From Pseudomonadota bacterium (GTDB taxonomy: Bacteria > Pseudomonadota > Gammaproteobacteria > Burkholderiales > Burkholderiaceae_C), in assembly GCA_018241185.1 (NCBI GenBank), contig JAFEEH010000224.1:41998-105997 (forward strand): a stretch of DNA of 64,000 nt, read 5' to 3'. Below the pieces are notes generated by a model, which saw only the letters and a program-made list of their open reading frames with translations, was not told the DNA's origin and did no database searches. This document shows positions 53,551 to 62,018 of this stretch, in pieces. A program made the position numbers and the translations under genes. Position 1 is the first letter of the stretch; the number at the start of each line of letters is the position of its first letter.

Positions 53551-54798
53551 ATGCCTTTCGCCTCCCTGGGCCTCGCGCCCGCCCTGGCCCGCGCGGCCGC
53601 CGACCACGGCTATGCCGAGCCCACCCCGATCCAGCAGGCCGCCCTTCCTGCCCTCCTCGCAGGGCGCGACCTGCGCGGGCAGGCCCACACCGGCTCGGGC
53701 AAGACGGCGGCCTTCGTGCTGCCGCTGCTGCAGCGCTGGGCGCAGGCGCCGCACCGCGATGGCCACGGCCGCGCGCTGCACACGCTGGTGGTGGTGCCCA
53801 CGCGCGAGCTCGCCACCCAGGTGGCCGAGGCCTTCGCACGCTTCGGCGCGGCGCTGGCCGTGCAACCGAAGATCGTGCGCGGCATCGGCGGCGTGTCGAT
53901 CAACCCGCAGCTCATGGCCCTGCGCGGCGGCGCCGACATCGTGGTCGGCACGCCGGGGCGGCTGCTCGACCTGGTGCAGCACAACGCGCTGCGGCTCGGG
54001 GCGGTGCAGGCCCTGGTGCTCGACGAGGCGGACCGCCTGCTCGACCTGGGCTTCGCCGACGAGCTGGCGCGGCTGCTCGACCTGCTGCCGGCGCAGCGCC
54101 AGACGGTGTTGCTGTCCGCCACCTTCCCTGCCGGCACGGCCGCCCTGGCCGACCGGCTGCTGCGCGACCCGCTGACCGTGGAAGGTGCCGCGTTGCCGAC
54201 CGACGCGCCCGACATCGCGCAGCGCGCCATCGCCGTCGATGCGGGTCGGCGCACGCAGTTGCTGCGCCACTTGCTGGCCACCGAGGGCTGGTCGCGTGCG
54301 CTGGTCTTCGTCGCCACCAAGCACGCCTGCGAAACGGTGGCCGACAAGCTGCGCAAGGCGGGCCTCGCGGCCGAGCCCCTGCACGGCGTGCTGGGCCAGG
54401 GCAAGCGCGAGCAGGTGCTGGCGGACTTCAAGGCCGGGCGCGTGCAGGTGGTGGTGGCGACCGACCTGGCGGCGCGCGGCATCGACATCGCCGAGTTGCC
54501 GGTGGTGGTGAACTACGACCTCGCGCGCGCGGCGGCCGACCACGTGCACCGCATCGGCCGCACCGGCAGGGCGGGCGCGAGCGGCCTGGCCGTGAGCTTC
54601 GTGCCCGCTGCGGCCGAGGCGCACTTTCGCCTCATCGAGAAGCGCCAGGGCCGGCGCGTGCCGCGCGAGCAGGTGGTGGGGTTCGAGCCGGTGGAGCAGG
54701 CGCCCGAGGCGGCGCCGGGCGGTGGCGGGGTCAAGGGACGGCGGCCGAACAAGAAGGACAAGCTGCGCGCCGCAACTGCGGCGCAGGGCCCCCGATGA
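53551..54798 (+). CDS. DEAD-box RNA helicase (RhlE-like)
   Basis: A 415-residue ATP-dependent RNA helicase. The Q motif (PTPIQQAALP, Gln28), Walker A AHTGSGKT (45-52), PTRELA, TPGRLLD, DEAD (158-161), SATF and HRIGRTGRAG are all in order. The C-terminal tail after the helicase core is short and basic (KGRRPNKKDKLR). It acts in RNA remodelling, ribosome assembly or decay. It overlaps the following small gene by ATGA. Confidence 0.96.
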   Translation: MPFASLGLAPALARAAADHGYAEPTPIQQAALPALLAGRDLRGQAHTGSGKTAAFVLPLLQRWAQAPHRDGHGRALHTLVVVPTRELATQVAEAFARFGAALAVQPKIVRGIGGVSINPQLMALRGGADIVVGTPGRLLDLVQHNALRLGAVQALVLDEADRLLDLGFADELARLLDLLPAQRQTVLLSATFPAGTAALADRLLRDPLTVEGAALPTDAPDIAQRAIAVDAGRRTQLLRHLLATEGWSRALVFVATKHACETVADKLRKAGLAAEPLHGVLGQGKREQVLADFKAGRVQVVVATDLAARGIDIAELPVVVNYDLARAAADHVHRIGRTGRAGASGLAVSFVPAAAEAHFRLIEKRQGRRVPREQVVGFEPVEQAPEAAPGGGGVKGRRPNKKDKLRAATAAQGPR

Positions 54799-55103
54799 CC
54801 CTCGAGTACCTCGTCTTCGACTACAGCGAGGGCGACGACGACACCGGCCTGTTCGATGCGCTGGCCGTGGTGGCGCCCGAGCGCGCCGCTGCGGTGCAGG
54901 CCGAGATCGACGCGGTACTCGACTGGGCGGCGCGCTTTCCCGGCCCGCGCGGACCGGTGGAGGAGGGTGGGGCCTGGGAGGCGGACCTGCTGGTGAGCGA
55001 CGATCGGGGTACGACGCCGCGGCGCAGCTTCACACTCTCGATCGGCGGCGTGGCCGCCTTCTGCGAGGCCTTTCGCGAGCGATTCGGCGACGCCGTGGTC
55101 TGA
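54795..55103 (+). CDS. Small acidic protein of unknown function, coupled to the helicase gene
   Basis: A 102-residue, acidic, soluble protein (EYLVFDYSEGDDDTGLFDAL at the start; IGGVAAFCEAFRERFGDAVV at the end). No signal peptide or membrane segment. I do not recognise a family. Codon-position GC and the ATGA overlap with the helicase gene support it as real. Confidence 0.78.
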   Translation: MTLEYLVFDYSEGDDDTGLFDALAVVAPERAAAVQAEIDAVLDWAARFPGPRGPVEEGGAWEADLLVSDDRGTTPRRSFTLSIGGVAAFCEAFRERFGDAVV

Positions 55104-55119
55104 GGGCAGCTCGGCGCCT

Positions 55120-55917
55120 TCAGCGCAGCAACGCGCGCTGTTGTGCGATGACCAGCAGCCCGTCCATGATGAGCGACTCGACCAGTTCGAACTCGACCGA
55201 CATCGACGGCGCCATCTTCCAGCCCGCGCCGCCGGTCATGTAGCAGGCCGGCTCGGCGCCGCAGTGCTTGCGCACGTGCTGCACCATGCGCTCGACGGCA
55301 CCGGCGATGGCATAGGTGCCGCCGCTGGTCAGCGCATCGCTGGTGTTGGTGGGGAACTCGCGCACCTCGCCGGTGGGCACGTGCAGCCCCGCGGTGCCCG
55401 ACTCGAGCGCGCGCAGCATGATGCCGTGGCCCGGCAGGATCAGGCCGCCGAGGAAGGTGCCTTCGGCGTCGATGGCCTCCACTGTCACGGCCGTGCCTAC
55501 CATCACCACCACCATCGGGCGCGGTGCCGCGCCATGCGCCGCCTGGGCGGCCAGCATGCGGTGGCGCGCACCGATCATCGCCACCCAGCGGTCGGCGCCC
55601 AGGCGCGTGGGGTGGTCGTAGCCGTTGGTCATCCCCGCCTCGGCGGCGCTGGAGACCACCCAGCGCGGCGAGAAGTCGAAGGCCTCGCCGACCTGCTCCT
55701 CGGCACGCCTGCGCACCGCATCGCCGGCCACCACGCAGCCGAGCATGGCGGTCGGCGTGGCCGGCAGTTCGGCCCAGGGGCCCTCGCTCAGCCGCTCGAT
55801 GTGGTCGAGGAACTCGGCGCCCTGCGCCAGCACGGCGGCCCCGGGTTCGCCCTGGGCGTAGAGCGCCCACTTCAGGCGCGTGTTGCCGATGTCGATGGCG
55901 AGGAAGGCGGGCTGCAT
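55120..55917 (-). CDS. coaX: Type III pantothenate kinase CoaX
   Basis: A 265-residue kinase for the first step of CoA synthesis. The phosphate-binding start [15 protein letters not shown] (residues 6-20), [10 protein letters not shown] (pantothenate-binding region) and [20 protein letters not shown] are diagnostic of the ASKHA-fold CoaX. An alternative ATG three codons upstream (55926) is closer to an AGGA; the choice is uncertain. It is convergent with the helicase-linked gene and follows the rhodanese gene on the same strand. Confidence 0.96.
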   Translation of the reverse strand: MQPAFLAIDIGNTRLKWALYAQGEPGAAVLAQGAEFLDHIERLSEGPWAELPATPTAMLGCVVAGDAVRRRAEEQVGEAFDFSPRWVVSSAAEAGMTNGYDHPTRLGADRWVAMIGARHRMLAAQAAHGAAPRPMVVVMVGTAVTVEAIDAEGTFLGGLILPGHGIMLRALESGTAGLHVPTGEVREFPTNTSDALTSGGTYAIAGAVERMVQHVRKHCGAEPACYMTGGAGWKMAPSMSVEFELVESLIMDGLLVIAQQRALLR

Positions 55918-55960
55918 GGGCGGCATTATTCCTGTGGAGCGGCGGCGCGATGCGCGCCGC

Positions 55961-56389
55961 TCAGTTCTGCTTCCACGGCAGGCCTCGCCGCCGCCAGCCG
56001 CCCTGGTTGCCGCGGTGGCCGTCGGCATCGGCGTCGCCCTCGAAGCCCTCGAGGATGTTGTAGGCCGTCACCCCCAGCTCGGCGGCGCGTTTCGCGGCGG
56101 CGACCGAGCGCACGCCGCTGCGGCACAGCAGCACGGCCTTGCCGCCCGCAGGCACCGCGGCGCGGAGGCCGGCGTCGAAGTCCGGGTTGAGCGCCATGCC
56201 CGGCCACTGCTTCCAGGCCAGCGGCACGGCGCCGGGCACGAAGCCCACCCATTCGCGCTCGGCGTCGGTGCGCACGTCCACCATCACGGCCTCGCCGCTG
56301 GCAAGCCAGCGCGCGGCGGTCTCGGGCGTTACGTCGCCGGCGTAGCCCTCGGCAGGGCGGATGTCGTCGGGGGAGTTCGGTTGGCTCAT
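55961..56389 (-). CDS. Rhodanese-like sulfurtransferase
   Basis: A 142-residue single-domain rhodanese. [20 protein letters not shown] opens the domain and the active-site loop is [13 protein letters not shown] with the persulphide-forming Cys. [20 protein letters not shown] is typical of a common beta-proteobacterial branch. Soluble and cytoplasmic, with possible roles in sulfur transfer or cyanide detoxification. It lies 44 bp upstream of coaX on the same strand. Confidence 0.94.
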   Translation of the reverse strand: MSQPNSPDDIRPAEGYAGDVTPETAARWLASGEAVMVDVRTDAEREWVGFVPGAVPLAWKQWPGMALNPDFDAGLRAAVPAGGKAVLLCRSGVRSVAAAKRAAELGVTAYNILEGFEGDADADGHRGNQGGWRRRGLPWKQN

Positions 56390-56594
56390 GGTGTCGATTC
56401 GTCCTTCGAGTCCGTGCGGTCTTTGCCGCAATGTTGCGCTGCAACCCACAGGGTAGCGCGCCTCCGTGCGGCCGTGCTCTTCACCAGGCAGTGAAAACCC
56501 TGTTGGCCCGCACCGCCTGCGACCCAACAGTGTGCGCGCCGGTGCGCCGGCGACGGAAGAGAAAGACGCAACCAACCAGACGGAGACAAGACGG

Positions 56595-57713
56595 ATGACA
56601 GACAGCAAGACCTCGACCCGCCGGCGCGGGTTGCTCAAGGGTGCGGCAGTGGCCGCCGGCGCCATGTCGGCGCCCATGGTGAGCATGGCGCAGACCACCA
56701 ACCTGCGCTTCCAGAGCACGTGGCCGGCCAAGGACATCTTCCACGAGTACGCGCAGGACTTCGCCAAGAAGGTCAACGACATGGCCGGCAACCGGCTGAA
56801 GATCGAGGTGCTGCCGGCCGGCTCGGTGGTGCCCGCGTTCCAGTTGCTCGACGCGGTGGCCAAGGGCACGCTCGACGGCGGCCACGGCGTGATCGCCTAC
56901 TGGTACGGCAAGAACTCGGCGCTGGCGCTGTGGGGCTCGGGCCCGGCCTTCGGCATGGACGCCAACATGATCCTCTCCTGGCACAAGTACGGTGGCGGCA
57001 AGGCGCTGCTGGAAGAGGTCTACAAGAGCCTGAACCTCGACGTGGTGTCCTACCTCTACGGCCCGATGCCTACGCAGCCGCTGGGCTGGTTCAAGAAGCC
57101 GGTGGCCAAGGCCGACGACATGAAGGGCCTGAAGTTCCGCACCGTGGGCCTGGCGGTGGACGTGTTCACCGACATGGGCGCGGCCGTGAACCCGCTGCCC
57201 GGCGGCGAGATCGTGCCGGCGCTGGACCGCGGGCTGATCGACGCGGCCGAATTCAACAACGCCTCCAGCGACAAGGTGCTGGGCTTTCCCGACGTGGCCA
57301 AGAACTGCATGCTGCAGAGCTTCCACCAGAGCGGCGAGCAGTTCGAGATCCTGTTCAACGGCCCGAAGGTCAAGGCGCTGCCGGCCGAGCTGCGCGCGGT
57401 GATCGAGTACGCGGCCGAGGCGTCGAGCGCCGACATGAGCTGGAAGGCGATCGACCGCAACTCCAGGGACTACGAGGACCTGAAGAAGAGCGGCATCAAG
57501 TTCTACAAGACCCCCGATGCGATCCTGCGCGCGCAGCTCGCGTCCTGGGACAAGACCATCGCCAAGAAGTCGGCCGAGAACCCGATGTTCAAGAAGGTGC
57601 TCGACTCGCAGCGCGCCTTTGCCGAGCGCGCCGGCCAGTGGCAGAACGACTACTCGGTCGACTTCAAGATGGCCTACAACCACTACTTCTCGCGGCAGAC
57701 GAAGAAGAGCTGA
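56595..57713 (+). CDS. TRAP transporter substrate-binding protein (DctP family, chloroaromatic/mannitol type)
   Basis: A 372-residue periplasmic binding protein. The N-terminus has TRRRGLLKGAAVAAGAM, a twin-arginine signal. LRFQSTWPAKDIFHEYAQDF and PLPGGEIVPALDRGLIDAAE are typical of the FcbT1-like branch (COG4663). It captures an acid, often an aromatic or hydroxy acid, for the membrane subunits encoded next. The gap to the DctQ-type gene is 105 bp and GC-rich. Confidence 0.94.
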   Translation: MTDSKTSTRRRGLLKGAAVAAGAMSAPMVSMAQTTNLRFQSTWPAKDIFHEYAQDFAKKVNDMAGNRLKIEVLPAGSVVPAFQLLDAVAKGTLDGGHGVIAYWYGKNSALALWGSGPAFGMDANMILSWHKYGGGKALLEEVYKSLNLDVVSYLYGPMPTQPLGWFKKPVAKADDMKGLKFRTVGLAVDVFTDMGAAVNPLPGGEIVPALDRGLIDAAEFNNASSDKVLGFPDVAKNCMLQSFHQSGEQFEILFNGPKVKALPAELRAVIEYAAEASSADMSWKAIDRNSRDYEDLKKSGIKFYKTPDAILRAQLASWDKTIAKKSAENPMFKKVLDSQRAFAERAGQWQNDYSVDFKMAYNHYFSRQTKKS

Positions 57714-57818
57714 GGCCCTCGGGCGCGGCGCCCAGCGCCGATCGGGGGAGGGCGCGCGCCCCGTGGCGCGGCTCTCCTGGTCGTGTCCTTCACCGGCCGC
57801 GCTTGCGGCCTGCCTGCC

Positions 57819-58442
57819 ATGCAGTCCTTTCTCCTCGGGGTCGACCGGCTCTCGACCTGGGTCGGCAAGACCTTCGCCTGGTGCGCCCTGCTGCTCACGC
57901 TGCTGATCAGCTGGGAGGTCTTCTCGCGCTACGTGCTCAACCGGCCGCACGCCTGGGTGCTCGACGCGCAGATCATGCTCTACGGCACCCTGTTCATGAC
58001 CGCGGGCGCCTACACGCTGGCCAAGAACGGCCATGTGCGCGGCGACGTGCTGTACGGCTTCTTCCAGCCGCGCACGCAGGCGATCGTCGACCTGGTGCTG
58101 TACATCGTGTTCTTCCTTCCCGGCATCGTCGCGCTGACGTGGGCGGGATGGATCTACGCCGGTGAGTCGCTGGCGATCCGCGAGACCACCTTCTCGGCCG
58201 ACCCGCTGCCGCTGTACCCGTTCAAGTACGTGATCCCGCTGGCCGGCGTCACGCTGCTGCTGCAGGGCATCGTCGAGATCATCCGCTGCGTGCAGTGCAT
58301 CCGGCACGGCGCCTGGCCCTCGCGCGAGGACGACGTGCAGGAGGTCGACGTCGACAAGCTCAAGGAGATGGTGCACGTGAACGACGCCGACATTGCCGCG
58401 CTCGACGCGGTGGTCGTGGCCCAGGAAAGGCGCGCCCCATGA
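57819..58442 (+). CDS. TRAP transporter small permease (DctQ family)
   Basis: A 207-residue membrane protein with four transmembrane segments (WCALLLTLLISWEVFSRYVL, DAQIMLYGTLFMTAGAYTLA and two later). The C-terminal 50 residues are acidic and cytoplasmic (REDDVQEVDVDKLKEMVHVN). The ATG at 57819 was chosen over a GTG twelve codons earlier. It overlaps the large permease gene by ATGA. Confidence 0.92.
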   Translation: MQSFLLGVDRLSTWVGKTFAWCALLLTLLISWEVFSRYVLNRPHAWVLDAQIMLYGTLFMTAGAYTLAKNGHVRGDVLYGFFQPRTQAIVDLVLYIVFFLPGIVALTWAGWIYAGESLAIRETTFSADPLPLYPFKYVIPLAGVTLLLQGIVEIIRCVQCIRHGAWPSREDDVQEVDVDKLKEMVHVNDADIAALDAVVVAQERRAP

Positions 58443-60433
58443 AAGTCCGCAAGGAACTCTGGTTCGGCCTGTCCTTCATGGCGCTGATCGTGGTGCTGGC
58501 CGGCACCGTGCTGCTGCGTGCCGAGACCATCACCAACGGGCACCTGGGCCTCTTGATGCTCTCGCTGGTGGTCGTGGCGATCATGCTGGGATTTCCCACC
58601 GCCTTCACGCTGATGGGCATGGGCATGCTGTTCACCTGGCTGGCCTACGAGCGCGACACCACACGCACGCTCGACCTGATGGTGCAGGCGGCCTACAAGA
58701 CGATGGCCAACGACGTGCTCATCGCGATCCCGTTGTTCGTCTTCATGGGCTACCTGGTGGAGCGGGCCAACCTGATCGAGTCGCTGTTCCGCAGCCTGCA
58801 CCTGGCGATGGCGCGGCTGCCCGGCGCGCTGGCCGTGGCCACGCTCGTGACCTGCACCATCTTCGCCACCGCGACCGGCATCGTCGGCGCGGTGGTCACC
58901 CTGATGGGGCTGCTGGCGCTGCCGGCGATGCTGCGCGGCGGCTACAGCGTGCCGCTGGCGGCCGGGTCGATCACGGCGGGCGGTTGCCTGGGCATCCTGC
59001 TGCCGCCCTCGGTGCTGCTGATCGTGTACGGCGCGACGGCCGGCGTGTCGGTGGTGCAGCTGTATGCGGGCGCCTTCTTCCCCGGCCTGATGCTGGCCAC
59101 GCTGTACATCCTCTACGTGGTCCTGATCGCCAAGCTCAAGCCGCAGTGGGCGCCGCCGCTGTCGGCCGAGGAACGGCGCGTGCCCCTGCCGCCGCTGACC
59201 GCGCGACTGGCCGACAGCCCGCAGGCGAACGCGCTGCTTCGCCTGATGAAGGGCCGGCGCAACGCCGAGGTGCCGATCGGCTACATCGCCCGCCAGACCT
59301 TCATCCTGGCGCTGCCGGCGCTGGTGTTCGTGCTGCTGGCCGGGAGCAGCTGGCGCGCGGTGACCACGGTGCCGGCGGAGGAGCACTACGAGATCCAGGA
59401 GATCGGCACCGAACGCGCCGGCAGTCCGTCCGGCAGCGGTGGCCTGGCGGAGCCGCCCCAGGCGGGCGGGCTGCAGGAGCCTCCGGCCGACGGGGGCCTG
59501 CAGGAGCCGCCGCAGGACGGCGGCCTGGCCGAACCCCCGCAGGAGGGCGGACTTCAGCCGCCGCCTTCGGAGCCCCAGGCCGGCCGGGCCCTGCCCGAGC
59601 CGCCGGGGGCCCAGCGCGCCGCGCCGGCGCCCGCCGCCGCACAGGCCGACACCGCGCCCACCGCCGAGGCAGCCGGCCGACCGGCACCGACCTGGTGGTG
59701 GGTCGTGTTCTCGGTCCTCGGCTGCCTCACCGTGCTGTTCTACCTCTTCGCCAGCTTCGCACGGCTCGAGATCTTCAAGATGCTGCTGGCCTCCTTCTTC
59801 CCGCTGATGCTGCTCATCCTCGCGGTGCTGGGCTCCATCGTGCTGGGACTGGCGACACCCACCGAGGCCGCGGCCATGGGCGCGCTGGGCGGCATGCTGC
59901 TGGCGGCGGCGTACCGGCGATTCAACCTCGCGGTGCTCAGGGAATCGGTCTTCCTCACGGCCAAGACCTCGGCCATGGTGTGCTGGCTCTTCGTCGGCTC
60001 GGCCATCTTCTCGGCGGCCTTCGCGTTGCTCGGCGGGCAGCAGCTGGTCGAGGAGTGGGTGATGTCGATGAACCTGAGCCAGCTGCAGTTCCTGCTGCTG
60101 AGCCAGGTCATCATCTTCCTGCTGGGATGGCCGCTGGAGTGGACCGAGATCATCGTGATCTTCATGCCCATCTTCATCCCGCTGCTGGACAACTTCGGCG
60201 TCGACCCGCTGTTCTTCGGCCTCCTCGTCGCGTTGAACCTGCAAACCGCGTTCCTCTCGCCGCCGGTGGCGATGGCGGCCTTCTACCTCAAGGGCGTGAG
60301 CCCGCAGCATGTCACCCTCAACCAGATCTTCCTGGGCATGCTGCCCTTCATGGGCATCCAGATCCTGGCGATTTTCCTGCTCTACGTCTGGCCGCAGATC
60401 GGCCTGTGGCTGCCGCAGCTGCTCTACAAGTGA
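58439..60433 (+). CDS. TRAP transporter large permease (DctM family) with a repeat-bearing insert
   Basis: A 664-residue permease, much longer than the usual 430. The N-terminal half (LGLLMLSLVVVAIMLGFPTA, ATGIVGAVVTLMGLLALPAM, ITAGGCLGILLPPSVLLIVY) and the C-terminal half (LGLATPTEAAAMGALGG, PPVAMAAFYLKGV) are a normal DctM. Between them, at about residues 320-430, lies a hydrophilic Pro/Gly/Ala-rich insert with five tandem 9-residue units of the type GGLxEPPQx at 334-378. Large subunits of the chloroaromatic branch (FcbT3-like) are known to be longer, but this tandem repeat is unusual. Confidence 0.94.
   Translation: MKVRKELWFGLSFMALIVVLAGTVLLRAETITNGHLGLLMLSLVVVAIMLGFPTAFTLMGMGMLFTWLAYERDTTRTLDLMVQAAYKTMANDVLIAIPLFVFMGYLVERANLIESLFRSLHLAMARLPGALAVATLVTCTIFATATGIVGAVVTLMGLLALPAMLRGGYSVPLAAGSITAGGCLGILLPPSVLLIVYGATAGVSVVQLYAGAFFPGLMLATLYILYVVLIAKLKPQWAPPLSAEERRVPLPPLTARLADSPQANALLRLMKGRRNAEVPIGYIARQTFILALPALVFVLLAGSSWRAVTTVPAEEHYEIQEIGTERAGSPSGSGGLAEPPQAGGLQEPPADGGLQEPPQDGGLAEPPQEGGLQPPPSEPQAGRALPEPPGAQRAAPAPAAAQADTAPTAEAAGRPAPTWWWVVFSVLGCLTVLFYLFASFARLEIFKMLLASFFPLMLLILAVLGSIVLGLATPTEAAAMGALGGMLLAAAYRRFNLAVLRESVFLTAKTSAMVCWLFVGSAIFSAAFALLGGQQLVEEWVMSMNLSQLQFLLLSQVIIFLLGWPLEWTEIIVIFMPIFIPLLDNFGVDPLFFGLLVALNLQTAFLSPPVAMAAFYLKGVSPQHVTLNQIFLGMLPFMGIQILAIFLLYVWPQIGLWLPQLLYK
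59438..59572 (+). repeat. Five 27-bp tandem repeats inside the TRAP large permease gene
   Basis: The DNA encodes GGLAEPPQA, GGLQEPPAD, GGLQEPPQD, GGLAEPPQE and GGLQPPPSE in direct succession. Units differ at synonymous and a few non-synonymous sites, so they are not a very recent expansion. Confidence 0.9.
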
Positions 60434-60451
60434 ATTGGTAACGGATGTGAC

Positions 60452-60502
60452 GAATTCGGCCACAACGCCCGCCCGGCGGGCGCTGCAGGCCGATTGCACT
60501 TT
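60452..60502 (-). repeat. Dispersed GC-hairpin repeat (family 2), copy 7, partial
   Basis: On the minus strand: GTGCAATCGGCCTGCAGCGC followed by a CGCCCGC/GCGGGCG hairpin. The AT palindrome is absent. It lies 19 bp after the TRAP operon and may act as its 3' hairpin, though without a T run. Confidence 0.65.
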
Positions 60503-60601
60503 GTCCGTTGCGGGCCATCCGAGGTCTTGCCACCTGCCGCGGACATGGCGCGCGCATGCCGGCTACAGTGCGCCGGCGGGCCGACCCGCGGAGACCTGGA
60601 C

Positions 60602-61960
60602 ATGCCTCAGTACGACTTCGACCTTTTCGTCATCGGGGGCGGCAGCGGCGGCGTGCGCGCCGCGCGCATGGCGGCCCAGCGCGGCGCCCGCGTCGCGCTG
60701 GCCGAGTGCGCCGAACTGGGCGGCACCTGCGTCAACGTGGGCTGCATCCCGAAGAAGCTCTACAGCTACGCGGCCGGCTATGCCGAGTCCTTCGCCGAGG
60801 CGCCCGGCTACGGCTGGACGCTGCCCGAGGCGCCGCGCTTCGACTGGCAACGGCTCAAGACCCAGCGCGCCCAGGAGATCCGTCGGCTCAACGGTGTCTA
60901 CCAGGGCCTGCTCGACAGTGCGGGCGTGCGGCTCATCCCGGCCTGGGCCGAGCTGGTGGACGGCCACACGGTGCAGGTCGATGGCCAGCGCCACACGGCG
61001 CAGCACATCCTGGTCGCCACCGGCGGCATGCCCTTCGTGCCCGAGGTCGCCGGGCGCGGGCACGCGGTGGTGTCGGACGACATGTTCGACCTGCCCGAAT
61101 TCCCGCGCCGGCTGGTGGTGGTGGGCGGCGGCTACATCGCCTGCGAGTTCGCGTCCATCTTCCGTGGCCTGGGCGCCGAGGTCACGCTGCTGCAGCGCAA
61201 CGCGCATGTGCTCGACGCCTTCGACGAGGACGTGCGCCACTTCCTCGCGCAGGAGATGGGCAAGACCGGCATCGACCTGCGGCTGAACGTGCAGGTCGAG
61301 ATGCTGCGTCGTACCGGCGATGGCGTGCTGGCCAGCCTTTCGCGCGGCCAGCAGCTCGTGGCCGACACCGTCCTCTTCGCCACCGGGCGGCGCCCCAACA
61401 CGGCCGGCATGGGGCTGGAGGCCGCAGGCGTCGCGCTCGACGAGAGCGGCGCGATCGTGGTCGATGCGCAGTACCGCAGCACCGTCCCGTCGGTGCTGGC
61501 GGTGGGCGACGTGTCCACGCGGCTGCCGCTCACGCCTGTGGCGCTCGCCGAGGCGATGGTGGTGGTCGACCGCCTGTTCGCGCACGGCGGGCGGCGCATG
61601 GACTACGAGTACGTCCCCACGGCCGTGTTCACGCACCCGAACGTCGGCACCTGCGGCTACACCGAGGCCGCGGCGCGGGCGCGCTTCGGCAAGGTGCGCA
61701 TCTTCTGCAGCGAGTTCAAGACGCTGCGCCACACCTTGTCGGGCCGCAGCGAACGCACCTTCATGAAGCTGGTGGTGGATGTGAAGACCGACCGCGTCGT
61801 GGGCCTGCACATGGTCGGCGCCGAGGCGGGCGAGATCGTGCAGGGCTTCGCCGTGGCCATGCGCGCGGGCGCGACGAAGGCGGACTTCGACGGCACGATC
61901 GGCATCCACCCCACGTCGGCGGAGGAGTTCGTGACGATGCGCGAGCCGATGCCGGGGTGA
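60602..61960 (+). CDS. gor: Glutathione-disulfide reductase
   Basis: A 452-residue flavoprotein disulphide reductase. FAD site FVIGGGSGGVRAARMAA (residues 9-25), redox pair Cys43/Cys48 in GGTCVNVGCIPKK, NAD(P)H site VVVGGGYIACEFASIFRGLG, and the C-terminal GIHPTSAEE with catalytic His436. The sequence fits glutathione reductase better than dihydrolipoamide or mercuric reductase. GGAGA stands before the ATG. It may support the GST and peroxide defence genes elsewhere in the window. Confidence 0.95.
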   Translation: MPQYDFDLFVIGGGSGGVRAARMAAQRGARVALAECAELGGTCVNVGCIPKKLYSYAAGYAESFAEAPGYGWTLPEAPRFDWQRLKTQRAQEIRRLNGVYQGLLDSAGVRLIPAWAELVDGHTVQVDGQRHTAQHILVATGGMPFVPEVAGRGHAVVSDDMFDLPEFPRRLVVVGGGYIACEFASIFRGLGAEVTLLQRNAHVLDAFDEDVRHFLAQEMGKTGIDLRLNVQVEMLRRTGDGVLASLSRGQQLVADTVLFATGRRPNTAGMGLEAAGVALDESGAIVVDAQYRSTVPSVLAVGDVSTRLPLTPVALAEAMVVVDRLFAHGGRRMDYEYVPTAVFTHPNVGTCGYTEAAARARFGKVRIFCSEFKTLRHTLSGRSERTFMKLVVDVKTDRVVGLHMVGAEAGEIVQGFAVAMRAGATKADFDGTIGIHPTSAEEFVTMREPMPG

Positions 61961-62018
61961 ACTGGCGCGGCCGTCAGGCCGTCATGGCCCGGTGGCATGC
62001 CCATTGCACAATGCCGCC

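Noticed and set aside
57714-57818. GC-rich hairpins between the TRAP binding protein and small permease genes
   Set aside because: Stems are short and interrupted and no T run follows, so a terminator or attenuator cannot be supported.
59438-59572. Tandem repeats considered as a CRISPR array
   Set aside because: The units are contiguous 27-bp coding repeats without spacers, in frame within the TRAP permease gene.
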